From CAZLLE01 sp964560425 (GTDB lineage: Bacteria; Campylobacterota; Campylobacteria; Campylobacterales; QNZT01), in the NCBI GenBank assembly GCA_964560425.1, contig CAZLLE010000085.1, forward strand, positions 1-42,725: a stretch of DNA of 42,725 nucleotides, in the 5' to 3' direction. A program made the translations under genes and the position numbers. How positions within the stretch are numbered: the stretch's first letter is position 1; the number at the start of each line of letters is the position of its first letter. The notes beneath the pieces are model-generated. The model did no database searches. It worked only from the letters and a program-made list of their open reading frames with translations, and was not told the origin of the DNA. This document shows positions 32,376 through 40,405 of the stretch, in pieces.

Positions 32376-34052
32376 ATGAAAACAAGTATAAAATTAATAA
32401 AAATATCGGGATTAGTTGCGGCACTTATGATTAGTACAGTGAGTTTAAATGCTAGTGAAGGACATCATAAGGGAGTTAGAATTATTCTTAGTGGTCAAAA
32501 TATAGATCCAAATATGCAAGTTTTTTTGGATCGTGATAATGATAAATCTACGGGATATACAAACCTTGATTTAGGGATAGTGGGTGTTGATTCTATGCTT
32601 CAAGATTGTAATTTATATACTGCTATAGCTGATGGTGGTGATATTGATGATGCATGGAGATTGTATCCTGCTGATATAAATTGTGAAGTTTCTCCAAATA
32701 AATTGGAGATAGTTTTGGATAAATCGCTCAAAAAAGCTATGAAAAAGGCGAAAAAACAGGTTAGAAAAGAGAAAAAACATGAGAAAGAAGATCGAGAACA
32801 TGATGATAATAGTAATGATGATAAAGTAGGAAATGATACTCCAGATAATCCAACGGGTGATGTTGGAGATGATAATGATAGAGAGTATAGAGGTGATCTA
32901 AATAGTAAAGCTTATATGCCAGATATCGTTATGGATGAAGCCAAAATGATATATGTAACTCCTCATTCTTTGCAATCAAAGATTGATAATGCTACAGATG
33001 GAGATATTTTGATTCTCAAAGATGGTCACTATAATGGCGTAAAAATTGTTGGTAAGACTAATCTTACACTCAAAGCTGAAAATAGTGGCAAAGCTATCTT
33101 TACAAATGGTTCGGAAGCTAATATAAAAATAGCAGATAGTTCATATATTAATATTATGGGCTTGGATGGTAGTGGTGCAAGATATTTTGTATTTGCTCCA
33201 TCATGGAGAGCAGAAGTACATCATGTTTATATTGGTGATTGTAAGATTCATGACTCTATGATAGGTGTATATTCTGGTATATCTTCTCATGATTGGACAG
33301 TAGATAGATGTGAAATTCATGATATGACTAGATCTTATGGTTGGTATTCACTAGGTTATCACCATACTTTGCAAAATAGTGTACTATATAAGATCAATAA
33401 CTTTTATATAAATGTAAGAGGTTATACACCTGTAGGAGAGGTTAATAGTAATAGTTATCCTCACTTTGATCATAAACCACTCAAATATCGTGATCCATCA
33501 TCGTATGAGAGATTATCTAGTGATGATTGGACACACCAAATTATTAATAATACATTTGGACGAGAGGTAGATAATTTTACAAGAGAATCTCATAGAGGTG
33601 CAGGTATTGGATTTTATATTGGTGGAAAAGATGCAACTGATGAGGATGAATACTATTTACCTCCACAAAATGTATTGATTGAAAACAATGTTTTCTATAA
33701 TCTTCATGGAGATAGTGCAATTTTTGTAGATGGTGAGTATGGTTTTAGTAAAAATGATCCTTCTCATGGCTTTCCAATTTTGGGAACAGTTATTAGAAAT
33801 AATGTGACAAATGAGAAAAAGCTTTTGACTACACAATATGATCCTGATTTGAGTATGTTTGAACTAACCAATAATATAGAAGGAGTTTCCAACTCAAAAC
33901 TAGGATTCAAAAATCCTAATGCTTCAAATCCAAGCTATGAACTGACAAAAAAATCTACTTTATTAATTAATAAAGGTATTGAGGGAACCTCTTATGATAT
34001 AAATGATAATAGAAGAGATGAGCAACCAGATATCGGTGCTTATGAATATTAG
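32376..34052 (+). CDS. Secreted right-handed beta-helix protein
   Basis: A 558-residue exported protein with signal peptide (SIKLIKISGLVAALMISTV, cleavage near NASEG). Residues ~25-115 are a globular domain (IILSGQNIDPNMQVFLDRD, DIDDAWRLYPADI). A striking linker follows: Lys-rich (KKAMKKAKKQVRKEKKHE), then Asp/Asn-rich (DDNSNDDKVGNDTPDN). The rest is a parallel beta-helix of the polysaccharide-lyase-like type (DGDILILKDGHYNGVKI, ANIKIADSSYINIMGLDG, HTLQNSVLYKINNFYI, NVLIENNVFYNLHGDSAI). It ends RRDEQPDIGAYEY, a common C-terminus of such proteins. It probably binds or cleaves polysaccharide outside the cell; catalytic residues cannot be assigned. The ATG at 32376 has GGAG 8 bases upstream; an earlier in-frame ATG at 32322 would bury the signal peptide. 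Confidence 0.82.
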   Translation: MKTSIKLIKISGLVAALMISTVSLNASEGHHKGVRIILSGQNIDPNMQVFLDRDNDKSTGYTNLDLGIVGVDSMLQDCNLYTAIADGGDIDDAWRLYPADINCEVSPNKLEIVLDKSLKKAMKKAKKQVRKEKKHEKEDREHDDNSNDDKVGNDTPDNPTGDVGDDNDREYRGDLNSKAYMPDIVMDEAKMIYVTPHSLQSKIDNATDGDILILKDGHYNGVKIVGKTNLTLKAENSGKAIFTNGSEANIKIADSSYINIMGLDGSGARYFVFAPSWRAEVHHVYIGDCKIHDSMIGVYSGISSHDWTVDRCEIHDMTRSYGWYSLGYHHTLQNSVLYKINNFYINVRGYTPVGEVNSNSYPHFDHKPLKYRDPSSYERLSSDDWTHQIINNTFGREVDNFTRESHRGAGIGFYIGGKDATDEDEYYLPPQNVLIENNVFYNLHGDSAIFVDGEYGFSKNDPSHGFPILGTVIRNNVTNEKKLLTTQYDPDLSMFELTNNIEGVSNSKLGFKNPNASNPSYELTKKSTLLINKGIEGTSYDINDNRRDEQPDIGAYEY

Positions 34053-34079
34053 AATAAAAAGTGGGCTTTTAAGTGCTAA

Positions 34080-34130
34080 AGATTATGCTTTATCTATTTG
34101 TCCTTAGGGTGAAATGATAGAGCATAATCT
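34080..34130 (+). other. Long stem-loop downstream of the beta-helix gene
   Basis: AGATTATGCTTTATC (34080-34094) pairs with GATAGAGCATAATCT (34116-34130): 15 base pairs with one G-U and a 21-base loop. It lies 28 bases after the stop codon, may protect or terminate the mRNA, and could be part of a 3'-derived small RNA with the next hairpin. Confidence 0.5.
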
Positions 34131-34159
34131 CAAGTGTCAAATCTTTTTGACTTATAATG

Positions 34160-34181
34160 GGTAAATCTGCAAAGATTTACC
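34160..34181 (+). terminator. Hairpin with GCAA tetraloop, likely terminator
   Basis: GGTAAATCT and AGATTTACC are perfect 9-base arms closing a GCAA (GNRA-type) tetraloop, followed by TTGTAGTTTATATTTTAT. Probable end of the beta-helix transcript. From here to 34429 the DNA is AT-rich; a CTAGATCTAG palindrome (34350-34359) lies in the presumed promoter of the next gene. Confidence 0.65.
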
Positions 34182-34429
34182 TTGTAGTTTATATTTTATC
34201 TCGTCATTTTATTATGAAGTACTTATGTTACTTTTATTCTCATTTTTATTTTTCATCATGAGTCGTTAAGTTAATTTAATTTTCTTTAGTGATTAATTTT
34301 TTTCTTAAGTTAAAATTTCTTACACTTCTTTTATATGCATATTCAAAGTCTAGATCTAGTGTGACAAAGTGTGAAAAAATAGTTTTAACTATATTTTTAT
34401 TTAGCAAAAGTATTTAACAAGGAAAAAAA

Positions 34430-34678
34430 ATGAAAACATTATTAAAAATAACAGCACTCAGTGTTGCAATGGGTGGCATGTTGCAAGCAGCATGTTTTAC
34501 AGCAAATGGCTGTCCTACTCCATGTCCTGCACCTGTTGCTTGTCCCGTTGTTGTATTGTGTCCAGCTCCACCGCCACCACCACCACCACCGCCACCACCT
34601 GTTGTGTGTCCTACTACCTATGTGGTAGTAGATTGTTGCGTCTCTGTATGCAACAGTGGTTGTTACTGTTGCGATTAG
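34430..34678 (+). CDS. Secreted Cys-rich polyproline mini-protein, function unknown
   Basis: An 82-residue protein with a signal peptide (MKTLLKITALSVAMGGMLQA). The mature ~62 residues contain 12 cysteines and a run of 11 prolines (residues 47-57). The N-terminal half has C-P-x-P repeats (GCPTPCPAPVACP); the C-terminus is CC...C...C.CC (VVDCCVSVCNSGCYCCD). It is not a standard lipobox. The composition recalls disulfide-stabilised surface or metal-binding peptides, or a precursor peptide, but no family is recognised. Decoding the proline run should need EF-P. AAGG lies 8 bases before the ATG. A methyltransferase gene starts 52 bases downstream. Confidence 0.75.
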   Translation: MKTLLKITALSVAMGGMLQAACFTANGCPTPCPAPVACPVVVLCPAPPPPPPPPPPPVVCPTTYVVVDCCVSVCNSGCYCCD

Positions 34679-34730
34679 ATTTATAGATAATTTATAGGGT
34701 TTACAATTTTATTTTTGTTAGACTACTCTT

Positions 34731-35375
34731 ATGAAAATTAAAAATTGTTGCCCTTTATGTTTGGGGGATAAAATATCCTTTTTCTCTAAAGATCAAAATA
34801 GAGACTATTATCAATGTTCTGATTGTAAATTGGTATTTGTGTTATCAGAAAATTTTTTGAGTGCCAAAGATGAAAAAGCAAAATATGATCATCATCAAAA
34901 CTCTATTGAAAATAGTGGCTATTGCCAGTTTTTAGATAGATTGCTTATTCCTATGCAATCTTATCTAAAAGATGGTGCAAAAGGATTAGATTTTGGTTCT
35001 GGTCCGGGACCTACTCTTTCTATTATAATGAACAAAAGAGGTTATGATATCTCTATTTATGACTATTTTTATGAGAATAATCCAAAAGTTTTTGAATCGC
35101 AGTATGATTTTATCACTTCTACAGAGGTAATAGAGCATCTTCATGATGTTGGAGGGGAACTAGATAGATTGTGGCAACATTTAGGAAAAGGTGGTGTTTT
35201 GGGTCTCATGAGTGCATTTATTCCAAAAAATCAACAGTTTGATAAGTGGTATTATATTCGAGATTTGACTCATGTGAGGTTTTTTAGTAGAGAATCATTT
35301 AGGTGGTTAGCCAAAAATTGGGATGCGGATGTAGTTTTTCCCCAAGATGGCGTTGCAATTTTTCTAAAGCGTTAA
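34731..35375 (+). CDS. Class I SAM methyltransferase with N-terminal zinc ribbon
   Basis: A 214-residue cytosolic protein. Residues 5-35 form a rubredoxin-like zinc ribbon (CCPLCLG, then YYQCSDCKLVF). The Rossmann methyltransferase core starts near residue 80 with motif I GLDFGSGPGPTLSI; ISIYDYFYEN supplies the acidic motif II residue, and ITSTEVIEHLHD is motif IV. The C-terminus has the H-V-R-F-F-S-x-E-S segment common in this group. The substrate is unknown. There is no good ribosome binding site before the ATG, and TACAAT at about 34703 suggests its own promoter with a short leader. A link to the Cys-rich peptide upstream is possible but only positional. Confidence 0.85.
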   Translation: MKIKNCCPLCLGDKISFFSKDQNRDYYQCSDCKLVFVLSENFLSAKDEKAKYDHHQNSIENSGYCQFLDRLLIPMQSYLKDGAKGLDFGSGPGPTLSIIMNKRGYDISIYDYFYENNPKVFESQYDFITSTEVIEHLHDVGGELDRLWQHLGKGGVLGLMSAFIPKNQQFDKWYYIRDLTHVRFFSRESFRWLAKNWDADVVFPQDGVAIFLKR

Positions 35376-35390
35376 AAAACGCTTTAGAAA
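35361..35390. terminator. Bidirectional terminator between methyltransferase and small acidic protein
   Basis: TTTCTAAAGCG and CGCTTTAGAAA are perfect 11-base arms with an 8-base loop, followed by TTATTTTTT on the plus strand. The hairpin contains the methyltransferase stop codon. Confidence 0.85.
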
Positions 35391-35594
35391 TTATTTTTTG
35401 AATGTATCATACACTCTTTGTAGGTCTTCGTATGGTATTTCACTATTTTCTGTAATGAATGTGATTGCCTCATATGGATCATGATCAGTGATTTCTAAAG
35501 CTTCTTCCAATAGTGTTGCAATTGCATCATCGTCAATAGATTCTAAATCAATTTCGCTCAATGTCCCTAATAATTCTAATTCTTCAACAGTCAT
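35391..35594 (-). CDS. Small acidic helical protein, unknown function
   Basis: A 67-residue protein rich in Glu and Asp (net charge strongly negative), predicted all-helical: VEELELLGTLSEIDLESI, then ATLLEEALEITD and YEDLQRVYDTFKK. No signal peptide, cysteine or known motif. GGGAG lies a few bases before the ATG, which supports translation. It converges on the methyltransferase gene through a shared terminator. Confidence 0.65.
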   Translation of the reverse strand: MTVEELELLGTLSEIDLESIDDDAIATLLEEALEITDHDPYEAITFITENSEIPYEDLQRVYDTFKK

Positions 35595-35843
35595 GTTTTC
35601 TCCCAGTATGTATTAATTTTTTACTTATTTCACTTGCATGATCGGCACAGTAGTGAACTTCTTTAATAAAAAACTATTTTTTATTTGAATGCATAGCATA
35701 AAATCCGAATTTTACTCTAAAGTTGTTAAAAAATACTTAAAATTATCAAGTATTTTTAATTTTTCATGATAAAAAAGGTACTTTTATATTAAATATTTAA
35801 TTATTATAGAATATAATGGTATATATTTAATAAGGGGTTTGTA

Positions 35844-36293
35844 GTGAAGAAAATTATAATTTCGGGTTTATCAATATTAGCACTAAATAGTTCATTGAGT
35901 GCGGCAGGTCATCCAAATACTGGTTGTGGGTTGGGTAGTATGCTTATTGAAAATCAAAGTACAGTATTGGCACAAGTTGTAGCGGTTACTATAAATGGTA
36001 TATCTGGTAATCAAACTTTTGGTATTACAAGTGGATCAGTTGGTTGTAGTAAACCAGCAAAACTTGCATTAAATGATCAAGCTCAAAAATTTGTAGCTGA
36101 TAATATGGATGCTCTTGCTATTGATGTTGCAGCAGGAGAGGGTGAAAATTTGGATACATTTTTATCATTGGTGAAAGTAGAAGATAAAGCTGTAGCTAGT
36201 GCAAAATTAAAACAAGATTTTGCAAAAATTTACTCTAGTAGCGATGTTACTTCCGCACAAGTAATTGATAATATTATTAACTCTCTATCTTAG
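35844..36293 (+). CDS. DUF3015 family secreted protein
   Basis: A 149-residue exported protein with signal peptide (KKIIISGLSILALNSSLSA). The mature part begins GHPNTGCGLGSML, has NQTFGITSGSVGCSKPAKL with the second conserved Cys, and ends in helices (ADNMDALAIDVAAGEGENL). Both cysteines and the TFGITSGT/S-GC motif match the DUF3015 family. The GTG start has AAGGGG upstream. It lies 8 bases before the Lnb-type gene; the two families are often neighbours in other proteobacteria (my recollection), suggesting a joint envelope role. Confidence 0.85.
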   Translation: MKKIIISGLSILALNSSLSAAGHPNTGCGLGSMLIENQSTVLAQVVAVTINGISGNQTFGITSGSVGCSKPAKLALNDQAQKFVADNMDALAIDVAAGEGENLDTFLSLVKVEDKAVASAKLKQDFAKIYSSSDVTSAQVIDNIINSLS

Positions 36294-36301
36294 AAGTTTT
36301 T

Positions 36302-38068
36302 ATGAATAGAAGAAGAATATTTTTTCTTCTCTATTTGAGCTTTTTCTCCTCCTCTGTTTTCTCATTTGATTTTACTATTGTTGAAGATAATAAAATTTAC
36401 AGTGATAAATATTGGTATAAATTATTACATTATAAAAATGGTAAAAGTGAAATTGATAGCCAAGAGTTTTTTTTGGCAAAAGATGGTAAAACTAATCCCA
36501 AAGCAGAACTTTTTGCCACACTTGATGCAATAGTAGATGATAATAGTACCTTTTGTCGTTTTCCTTCTCGTGTAGAGTGGCTTTATCAAAAGATTCCTTT
36601 GTTACATAAAATCAAATCTTACACTTCATGTCCTCCTTTGGAGAAAATTCTTAAAAGTTATAATGCTCAATCTGTAGTTTTGGTATTTCCAACAGCTCAC
36701 ATTAACTCTCCTGCATCTATGTTTGGGCATAGCTTTTTGAGGATTGATAGTGATAATAATCTATCTTTGACCTCAAATGCTATTAATTATGCTGCTAAAA
36801 CTAGAGAATCAAATGGTCTTATATTTGCATATCAGGGATTATTTGGAGGATATGAGGGGCGTTACTCTATTTTGCCTTATTATAAAAAGATCAAAGAGTA
36901 CAACCATTTGGAGAGAAGAGATATTTGGGAGTATAGATTAAATTTAACTCCCAAAGAGATAAAAAAGCTTCTTACTCATCTATATGAGCTAAAAGATCTC
37001 TATGCAGATTACTACTTTTTTAGTGAAAATTGTTCATATAATCTTTTGTGGTTATTAGAAGTAGCAAGAGATGATCTAAAATTGGTAGATAATTTTTCAT
37101 ATAAAGCTATACCTATTGATACTATTAGAAAGGTTTATGAGGCTGGTTTGATAGAGAGTGAAAATTTTAGAGCTTCAAAAACTAAAGAGATTGAAGCTAT
37201 TTTTGAGATGATTGATGAGCAAAGGGAAGTTCTAGATATTATAGATAGTAAAAGATATGAAGATTTAGAAAAATTAAAAAATAGTGATAAAGTTTATGGG
37301 TATGATCTAGCAATTGAACTTTTGAGGCTCAAAAGATCAAAACGAAATATTGATAAAAAATCGTATGTCAAAGATCTTTTATCTCTTTTGAGAGGTAGAA
37401 GTAAACTAGAGAAGAAAAAAGCATATAAGATAAAAAAACCTCCAAATCCACTTTTGGGTCATAAAAGTGAGAGATTATCTATAGCTCTTGATAACAAAGA
37501 TACATTTTCATTTGGTTATAAACCAGCATTTCATGATTTTTATGATGTGGATTATGGATTTATTGGTGGATCATATATCAATTTTTTTCATCTTCAACTC
37601 AAAAAAGAGAAAAAAGAGAAGTTAAAATTAGAGAAATTTGATCTTGTAAATATTCGCTCCCTCTCAATTAGAGATCAAATTTTTAAACCTCTCTCATGGG
37701 GTGTCTCTTTTGGATTAGATGATTTTAGAGACTCTATACATGGATTGTTGAATCTAGAAGTTGGTTTGAGTTATGCAATAGAGAGCTTTTATACCTTTTT
37801 TATGCTCAAAAGTGATCTTTATATGCGAAAAAAAGCTATTGTTTCAATTGCCCCAAAAGTGGGAATAGTCAAATCATTTAAAAATTTAAAGATAGGTGCA
37901 CTCTCATATAAAGATTTTTTTAGTGATGGCATAACTAAAGAGCATCATGAAATATTTACAACATATCAACTTAATCAAAATTTGGCTCTAAATTTAAAGT
38001 ACGATATAGATAAAATAGAACAAAAAGAAGAGAGAAAAACAAAAGTTTCACTCTATTACTATTTTTAG
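36302..38068 (+). CDS. DUF4105/Lnb-type outer-membrane protein
   Basis: A 588-residue exported protein (signal peptide FFLLYLSFFSSSVFS). The N-terminal half is the Lnb-N periplasmic domain (DUF4105): TAHINSPASMFGHSFLRID supplies a conserved His and FSENCSYNLLWLLEVA a conserved Cys, reminiscent of the catalytic pair of papain-like peptidases or acyltransferases. A charged helical region follows (residues ~290-390). The C-terminal ~190 residues alternate hydrophobic and polar residues and end in YYYF, consistent with a small outer-membrane beta-barrel. The enzymatic role is unproven. It forms an operon with the DUF3015 gene and lies 9 bases before tsaD. Confidence 0.8.
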   Translation: MNRRRIFFLLYLSFFSSSVFSFDFTIVEDNKIYSDKYWYKLLHYKNGKSEIDSQEFFLAKDGKTNPKAELFATLDAIVDDNSTFCRFPSRVEWLYQKIPLLHKIKSYTSCPPLEKILKSYNAQSVVLVFPTAHINSPASMFGHSFLRIDSDNNLSLTSNAINYAAKTRESNGLIFAYQGLFGGYEGRYSILPYYKKIKEYNHLERRDIWEYRLNLTPKEIKKLLTHLYELKDLYADYYFFSENCSYNLLWLLEVARDDLKLVDNFSYKAIPIDTIRKVYEAGLIESENFRASKTKEIEAIFEMIDEQREVLDIIDSKRYEDLEKLKNSDKVYGYDLAIELLRLKRSKRNIDKKSYVKDLLSLLRGRSKLEKKKAYKIKKPPNPLLGHKSERLSIALDNKDTFSFGYKPAFHDFYDVDYGFIGGSYINFFHLQLKKEKKEKLKLEKFDLVNIRSLSIRDQIFKPLSWGVSFGLDDFRDSIHGLLNLEVGLSYAIESFYTFFMLKSDLYMRKKAIVSIAPKVGIVKSFKNLKIGALSYKDFFSDGITKEHHEIFTTYQLNQNLALNLKYDIDKIEQKEERKTKVSLYYYF

Positions 38069-38077
38069 GAATCCCCC

Positions 38078-39064
38078 ATGATATTAACTATTGAGAGTAG
38101 TTGTGATGATAGTTCTATTGCAATTACAGAGATAAAAAGTAAAAAAGTTGTTTTTCACAAAAAAATTTCCCAAGAGTTAGAACACTCTGTTTATGGTGGA
38201 GTTGTTCCTGAGCTTGCTGCTCGTCTTCATGCCAAGGCTTTGCCAAAAATTCTTGAAGAGACAAAAGAGTTTTTTCCTAATCTCAAAGCAATTGGAGTTA
38301 CAAATGAACCTGGATTATCTGTAACATTGGTTGAAGGAGTCATGATGGCAAAAGCTCTGAGTATCTCTCTTGATCTTCCTCTTATTGCGATCAATCATCT
38401 ATATGGGCATATCTACTCTCTATTTATTGAAAAAGAGGAGGTTTTTCCTCAAGTCATTCTACTTGTTTCAGGTGGTCATACTCAAGTGATAGAGGGTAGG
38501 GGATTTGATGATTTTGCTCTTTTGGCTTCTACGATGGATGATAGTTTTGGAGAGAGTTTTGATAAAGTTTCTAAAATGTTAGGTTTGGGATACCCCGGAG
38601 GTCCAATTGTGGAGAAATACTCCATGAGTGGTGATGTTAATAGATTTAATTTTACTGTACCTCTTTATCACTCTCCAAAGATTGCTTTTAGTTATTCTGG
38701 GCTTAAAAATCAAGTTCGTTTGCAGATATTGGAGTTGGGTGATTTGAGTGAACAAGACAAGTCTGATATTTGTGCCTCTTTTCAAAGAGTTGCAGTGGAA
38801 CACATTTTGCATAAGCTAAAAAAGATCTTTAAAACAAAAAAAATTAAAAACTTCTCTATTGTTGGAGGAGCTAGTGCAAATTTGTATCTTCGAGAGAAGA
38901 TAGAAAAATTGTGTATTGAGTTTGGAGTAAAATTACATCTTACTGAGTTAAAATATTGCTCTGATAATGCCGTTATGATAGGAAGGTATGCAATTGAAGC
39001 TTACAATAGAGGGAAGTTTATAAAATTTGATGAGATATTATCAAGACCAAGAGTGAATTTGTAG
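38078..39064 (+). CDS. tsaD: tRNA N6-adenosine threonylcarbamoyltransferase
   Basis: A 328-residue ASKHA-fold enzyme that, with TsaB and TsaE, installs t6A37 in tRNAs reading ANN codons. It starts ILTIESSCDDSSIAI; the metal site is in ELAARLHAK and NHLYGHIYSL, the nucleotide loop in LLVSGGHTQVIEG, and the C-terminus has IVGGASANLYLR and CSDNAVMIGRYA. Length is normal. It follows the Lnb-type gene by 9 bases and ends at a hairpin. Confidence 0.97.
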   Translation: MILTIESSCDDSSIAITEIKSKKVVFHKKISQELEHSVYGGVVPELAARLHAKALPKILEETKEFFPNLKAIGVTNEPGLSVTLVEGVMMAKALSISLDLPLIAINHLYGHIYSLFIEKEEVFPQVILLVSGGHTQVIEGRGFDDFALLASTMDDSFGESFDKVSKMLGLGYPGGPIVEKYSMSGDVNRFNFTVPLYHSPKIAFSYSGLKNQVRLQILELGDLSEQDKSDICASFQRVAVEHILHKLKKIFKTKKIKNFSIVGGASANLYLREKIEKLCIEFGVKLHLTELKYCSDNAVMIGRYAIEAYNRGKFIKFDEILSRPRVNL

Positions 39065-39086
39065 CCAAAACAGAATGTTTTGGCTA
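39062..39086 (+). terminator. Hairpin at the tsaD stop codon
   Basis: TAGCCAAAACA and TGTTTTGGCTA are perfect 11-base arms with a GAA loop. The following bases are A-rich, so it may be an inefficient terminator. Confidence 0.6.
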
Positions 39087-39106
39087 AAGAAAAAATTTAT
39101 AGGTTG

Positions 39107-39261
39107 AGAACACAAAATCTAAAATGTGTGACAGAAATTAATATCTATATATTAAAGGAGCAACAAAATATATAGATGGATTCCATGTCCTTCTAAGTCT
39201 AATTATAATAGATGGTTGTTAATAGACTCTAAATAAAAGGATAATGAAAAGTTAATGAATT
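39107..39261 (+). repeat. Tandem element copy A
   Basis: About 155 bases, roughly 70% identical (by eye) to copy B, 235 bases downstream. Shared landmarks: AATGTGTGACA, a perfect ATCTATATAT / ATATATAGAT stem (39143-39152 with 39168-39177) whose loop contains AAGGAG, then GGATTC, CCTTCT and TGTTAAT. Reading frames are broken by stops and a shift relative to copy B. Confidence 0.75.
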
Positions 39262-39291
39262 GTTATTTTTTGAGTAGATAAACATTTAACC

Positions 39292-39319
39292 TCTAGTTGG
39301 AGTAGCAGGTCCAACTAGA
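39292..39319. other. Hairpin between the two tandem element copies
   Basis: TCTAGTTGG and CCAACTAGA are perfect 9-base arms around a 10-base loop. It could end a transcript of copy A, though only A/T mixture follows. Confidence 0.45.
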
Positions 39320-39341
39320 AATCATCAGTTTAAAAAATTTA

Positions 39342-39492
39342 AGAACATAAAATCGAAATGTGTGACAAAAGTTTATCTATATATTACAAGGAGGAAAAAT
39401 ATATAGATTGGATTCGATGCCCTTCTGAAAAGTATTATAGAGGATGGCTGTTAATCAATACTAAATCAAAAGATAACAGAAGATTAATAATT
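39342..39492 (+). repeat. Tandem element copy B
   Basis: About 151 bases. It keeps the ATCTATATAT / ATATATAGAT stem (39375-39384 with 39399-39408) with AAGGAGG in the loop and a second stem CTGTTA / TAACAG (39448-39453 with 39474-39479). It also contains a 58-codon frame (39358-39534, MCDKSLSIYYKEEKY start) without a ribosome binding site. From 39493 to 39736 I see only AT-rich sequence. Confidence 0.75.
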
Positions 39493-39736
39493 TTAAAAAG
39501 TTTGATTAAAAATTATGTTGACAACTTTTTTTGAAGCATAAAATTAATTATTATCTATAACTGCTTAAATTTTAAGTAAAAAAGAACACTTCCTAGAGTG
39601 ATGCCTAATAATATAAAATAAATTATTGAAATATTTTTTGGAATATTAATCAACTATTTCCCCTTTTTAAGCTTAGTTATCCATTAATTATATAAATTAT
39701 TGTAATATTTCAGCAATATTATATAAAACTAGATTT

Positions 39737-39770
39737 AATTAAGACCAATTTTATCTTAATTGCGTATAAT
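39737..39770 (+). promoter_or_regulatory. tpx promoter with inverted repeat over the -35 region
   Basis: TATAAT at 39765-39770 is a perfect -10 element, 33 bases before the tpx ATG. AATTAAGA (39737-39744) and TCTTAATT (39754-39761) are perfect 8-base inverted arms 9 bases apart, covering the -35 position, as a repressor operator would. Confidence 0.5.
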
Positions 39771-39802
39771 ATCATTTTTAAAATTAAAATTCAGGAGAGA
39801 AT

Positions 39803-40321
39803 ATGGCAACAACAGTAACATTCAAAAACGATACGGTATGTAATTTAGCAGGAACAGAGATTAATGTAGGAGATAAAGCTCCAGTAGTAACAGTAGTTAA
39901 TTGTGATCCAATGCTTCAAAATGAGACAGTTGGTGGAGAGGGTAAAGTTCAATTAGTAGTAGCAGTACCATCACTTGACACAGGTGTTTGTGATGCAGAG
40001 ACAAGAAGATTTAATCAAGAGGCAGCTTCTCTTGATGGTGCAGAGGTAATTACAGTATCTATGGATTTACCATTTGCAGCAGCTAGATGGTGTGGTGCTG
40101 CTGGAATTGATAATATCAAAGTTTGTTCTGATTTTAGAAACAGAGATTTTGCTAATGCTTATGGTGTTCTTTTGGCTGATGGTCCTTTGGCTGGTGTACT
40201 TGCAAGAGTTATCTTTGTAATTGGTAAAGATGGTAAAGTTGTATATAAGCAAGTTGTTCCAGAGATTACACAAGAGCCAGATTACGCTGAAGCAATTGCA
40301 GCAGTTAAAGCGGCTATATAA
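39803..40321 (+). CDS. tpx: Thiol peroxidase (Tpx-type peroxiredoxin)
   Basis: A 172-residue atypical 2-Cys peroxiredoxin that reduces peroxides with thioredoxin. The peroxidatic Cys lies in PSLDTGVCDAETRRFN near residue 60, and the resolving Cys in IKVCSDFRNRDFANAYG near 95; RVIFVIGKDGKVVYKQ near 135 is the conserved strand. No signal peptide. AGGAGAG precedes the ATG. It is a single gene with its own promoter and a strong terminator. Codons are less AT-skewed than neighbours, as in highly expressed genes. Confidence 0.96.
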   Translation: MATTVTFKNDTVCNLAGTEINVGDKAPVVTVVNCDPMLQNETVGGEGKVQLVVAVPSLDTGVCDAETRRFNQEAASLDGAEVITVSMDLPFAAARWCGAAGIDNIKVCSDFRNRDFANAYGVLLADGPLAGVLARVIFVIGKDGKVVYKQVVPEITQEPDYAEAIAAVKAAI

Positions 40322-40328
40322 TTAAGAT

Positions 40329-40360
40329 AGATTTTATCCTCTTTAGGATATAATCTTTTT
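40329..40360 (+). terminator. tpx intrinsic terminator
   Basis: AGATTTTATCCT and AGGATATAATCT pair over 12 positions with one mismatch, closed by CTTT and followed by TTTTT. Confidence 0.85.
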
Positions 40361-40405
40361 GTAGTTAAAATAACTTTTATTTTAATACTGCTATATATGA
40401 GGGGA

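Noticed and set aside
39358..39534. 58-codon frame in tandem copy B as a genuine gene
   Set aside because: No ribosome binding site, and the equivalent frame in copy A is interrupted; kept only as part of the repeat finding.
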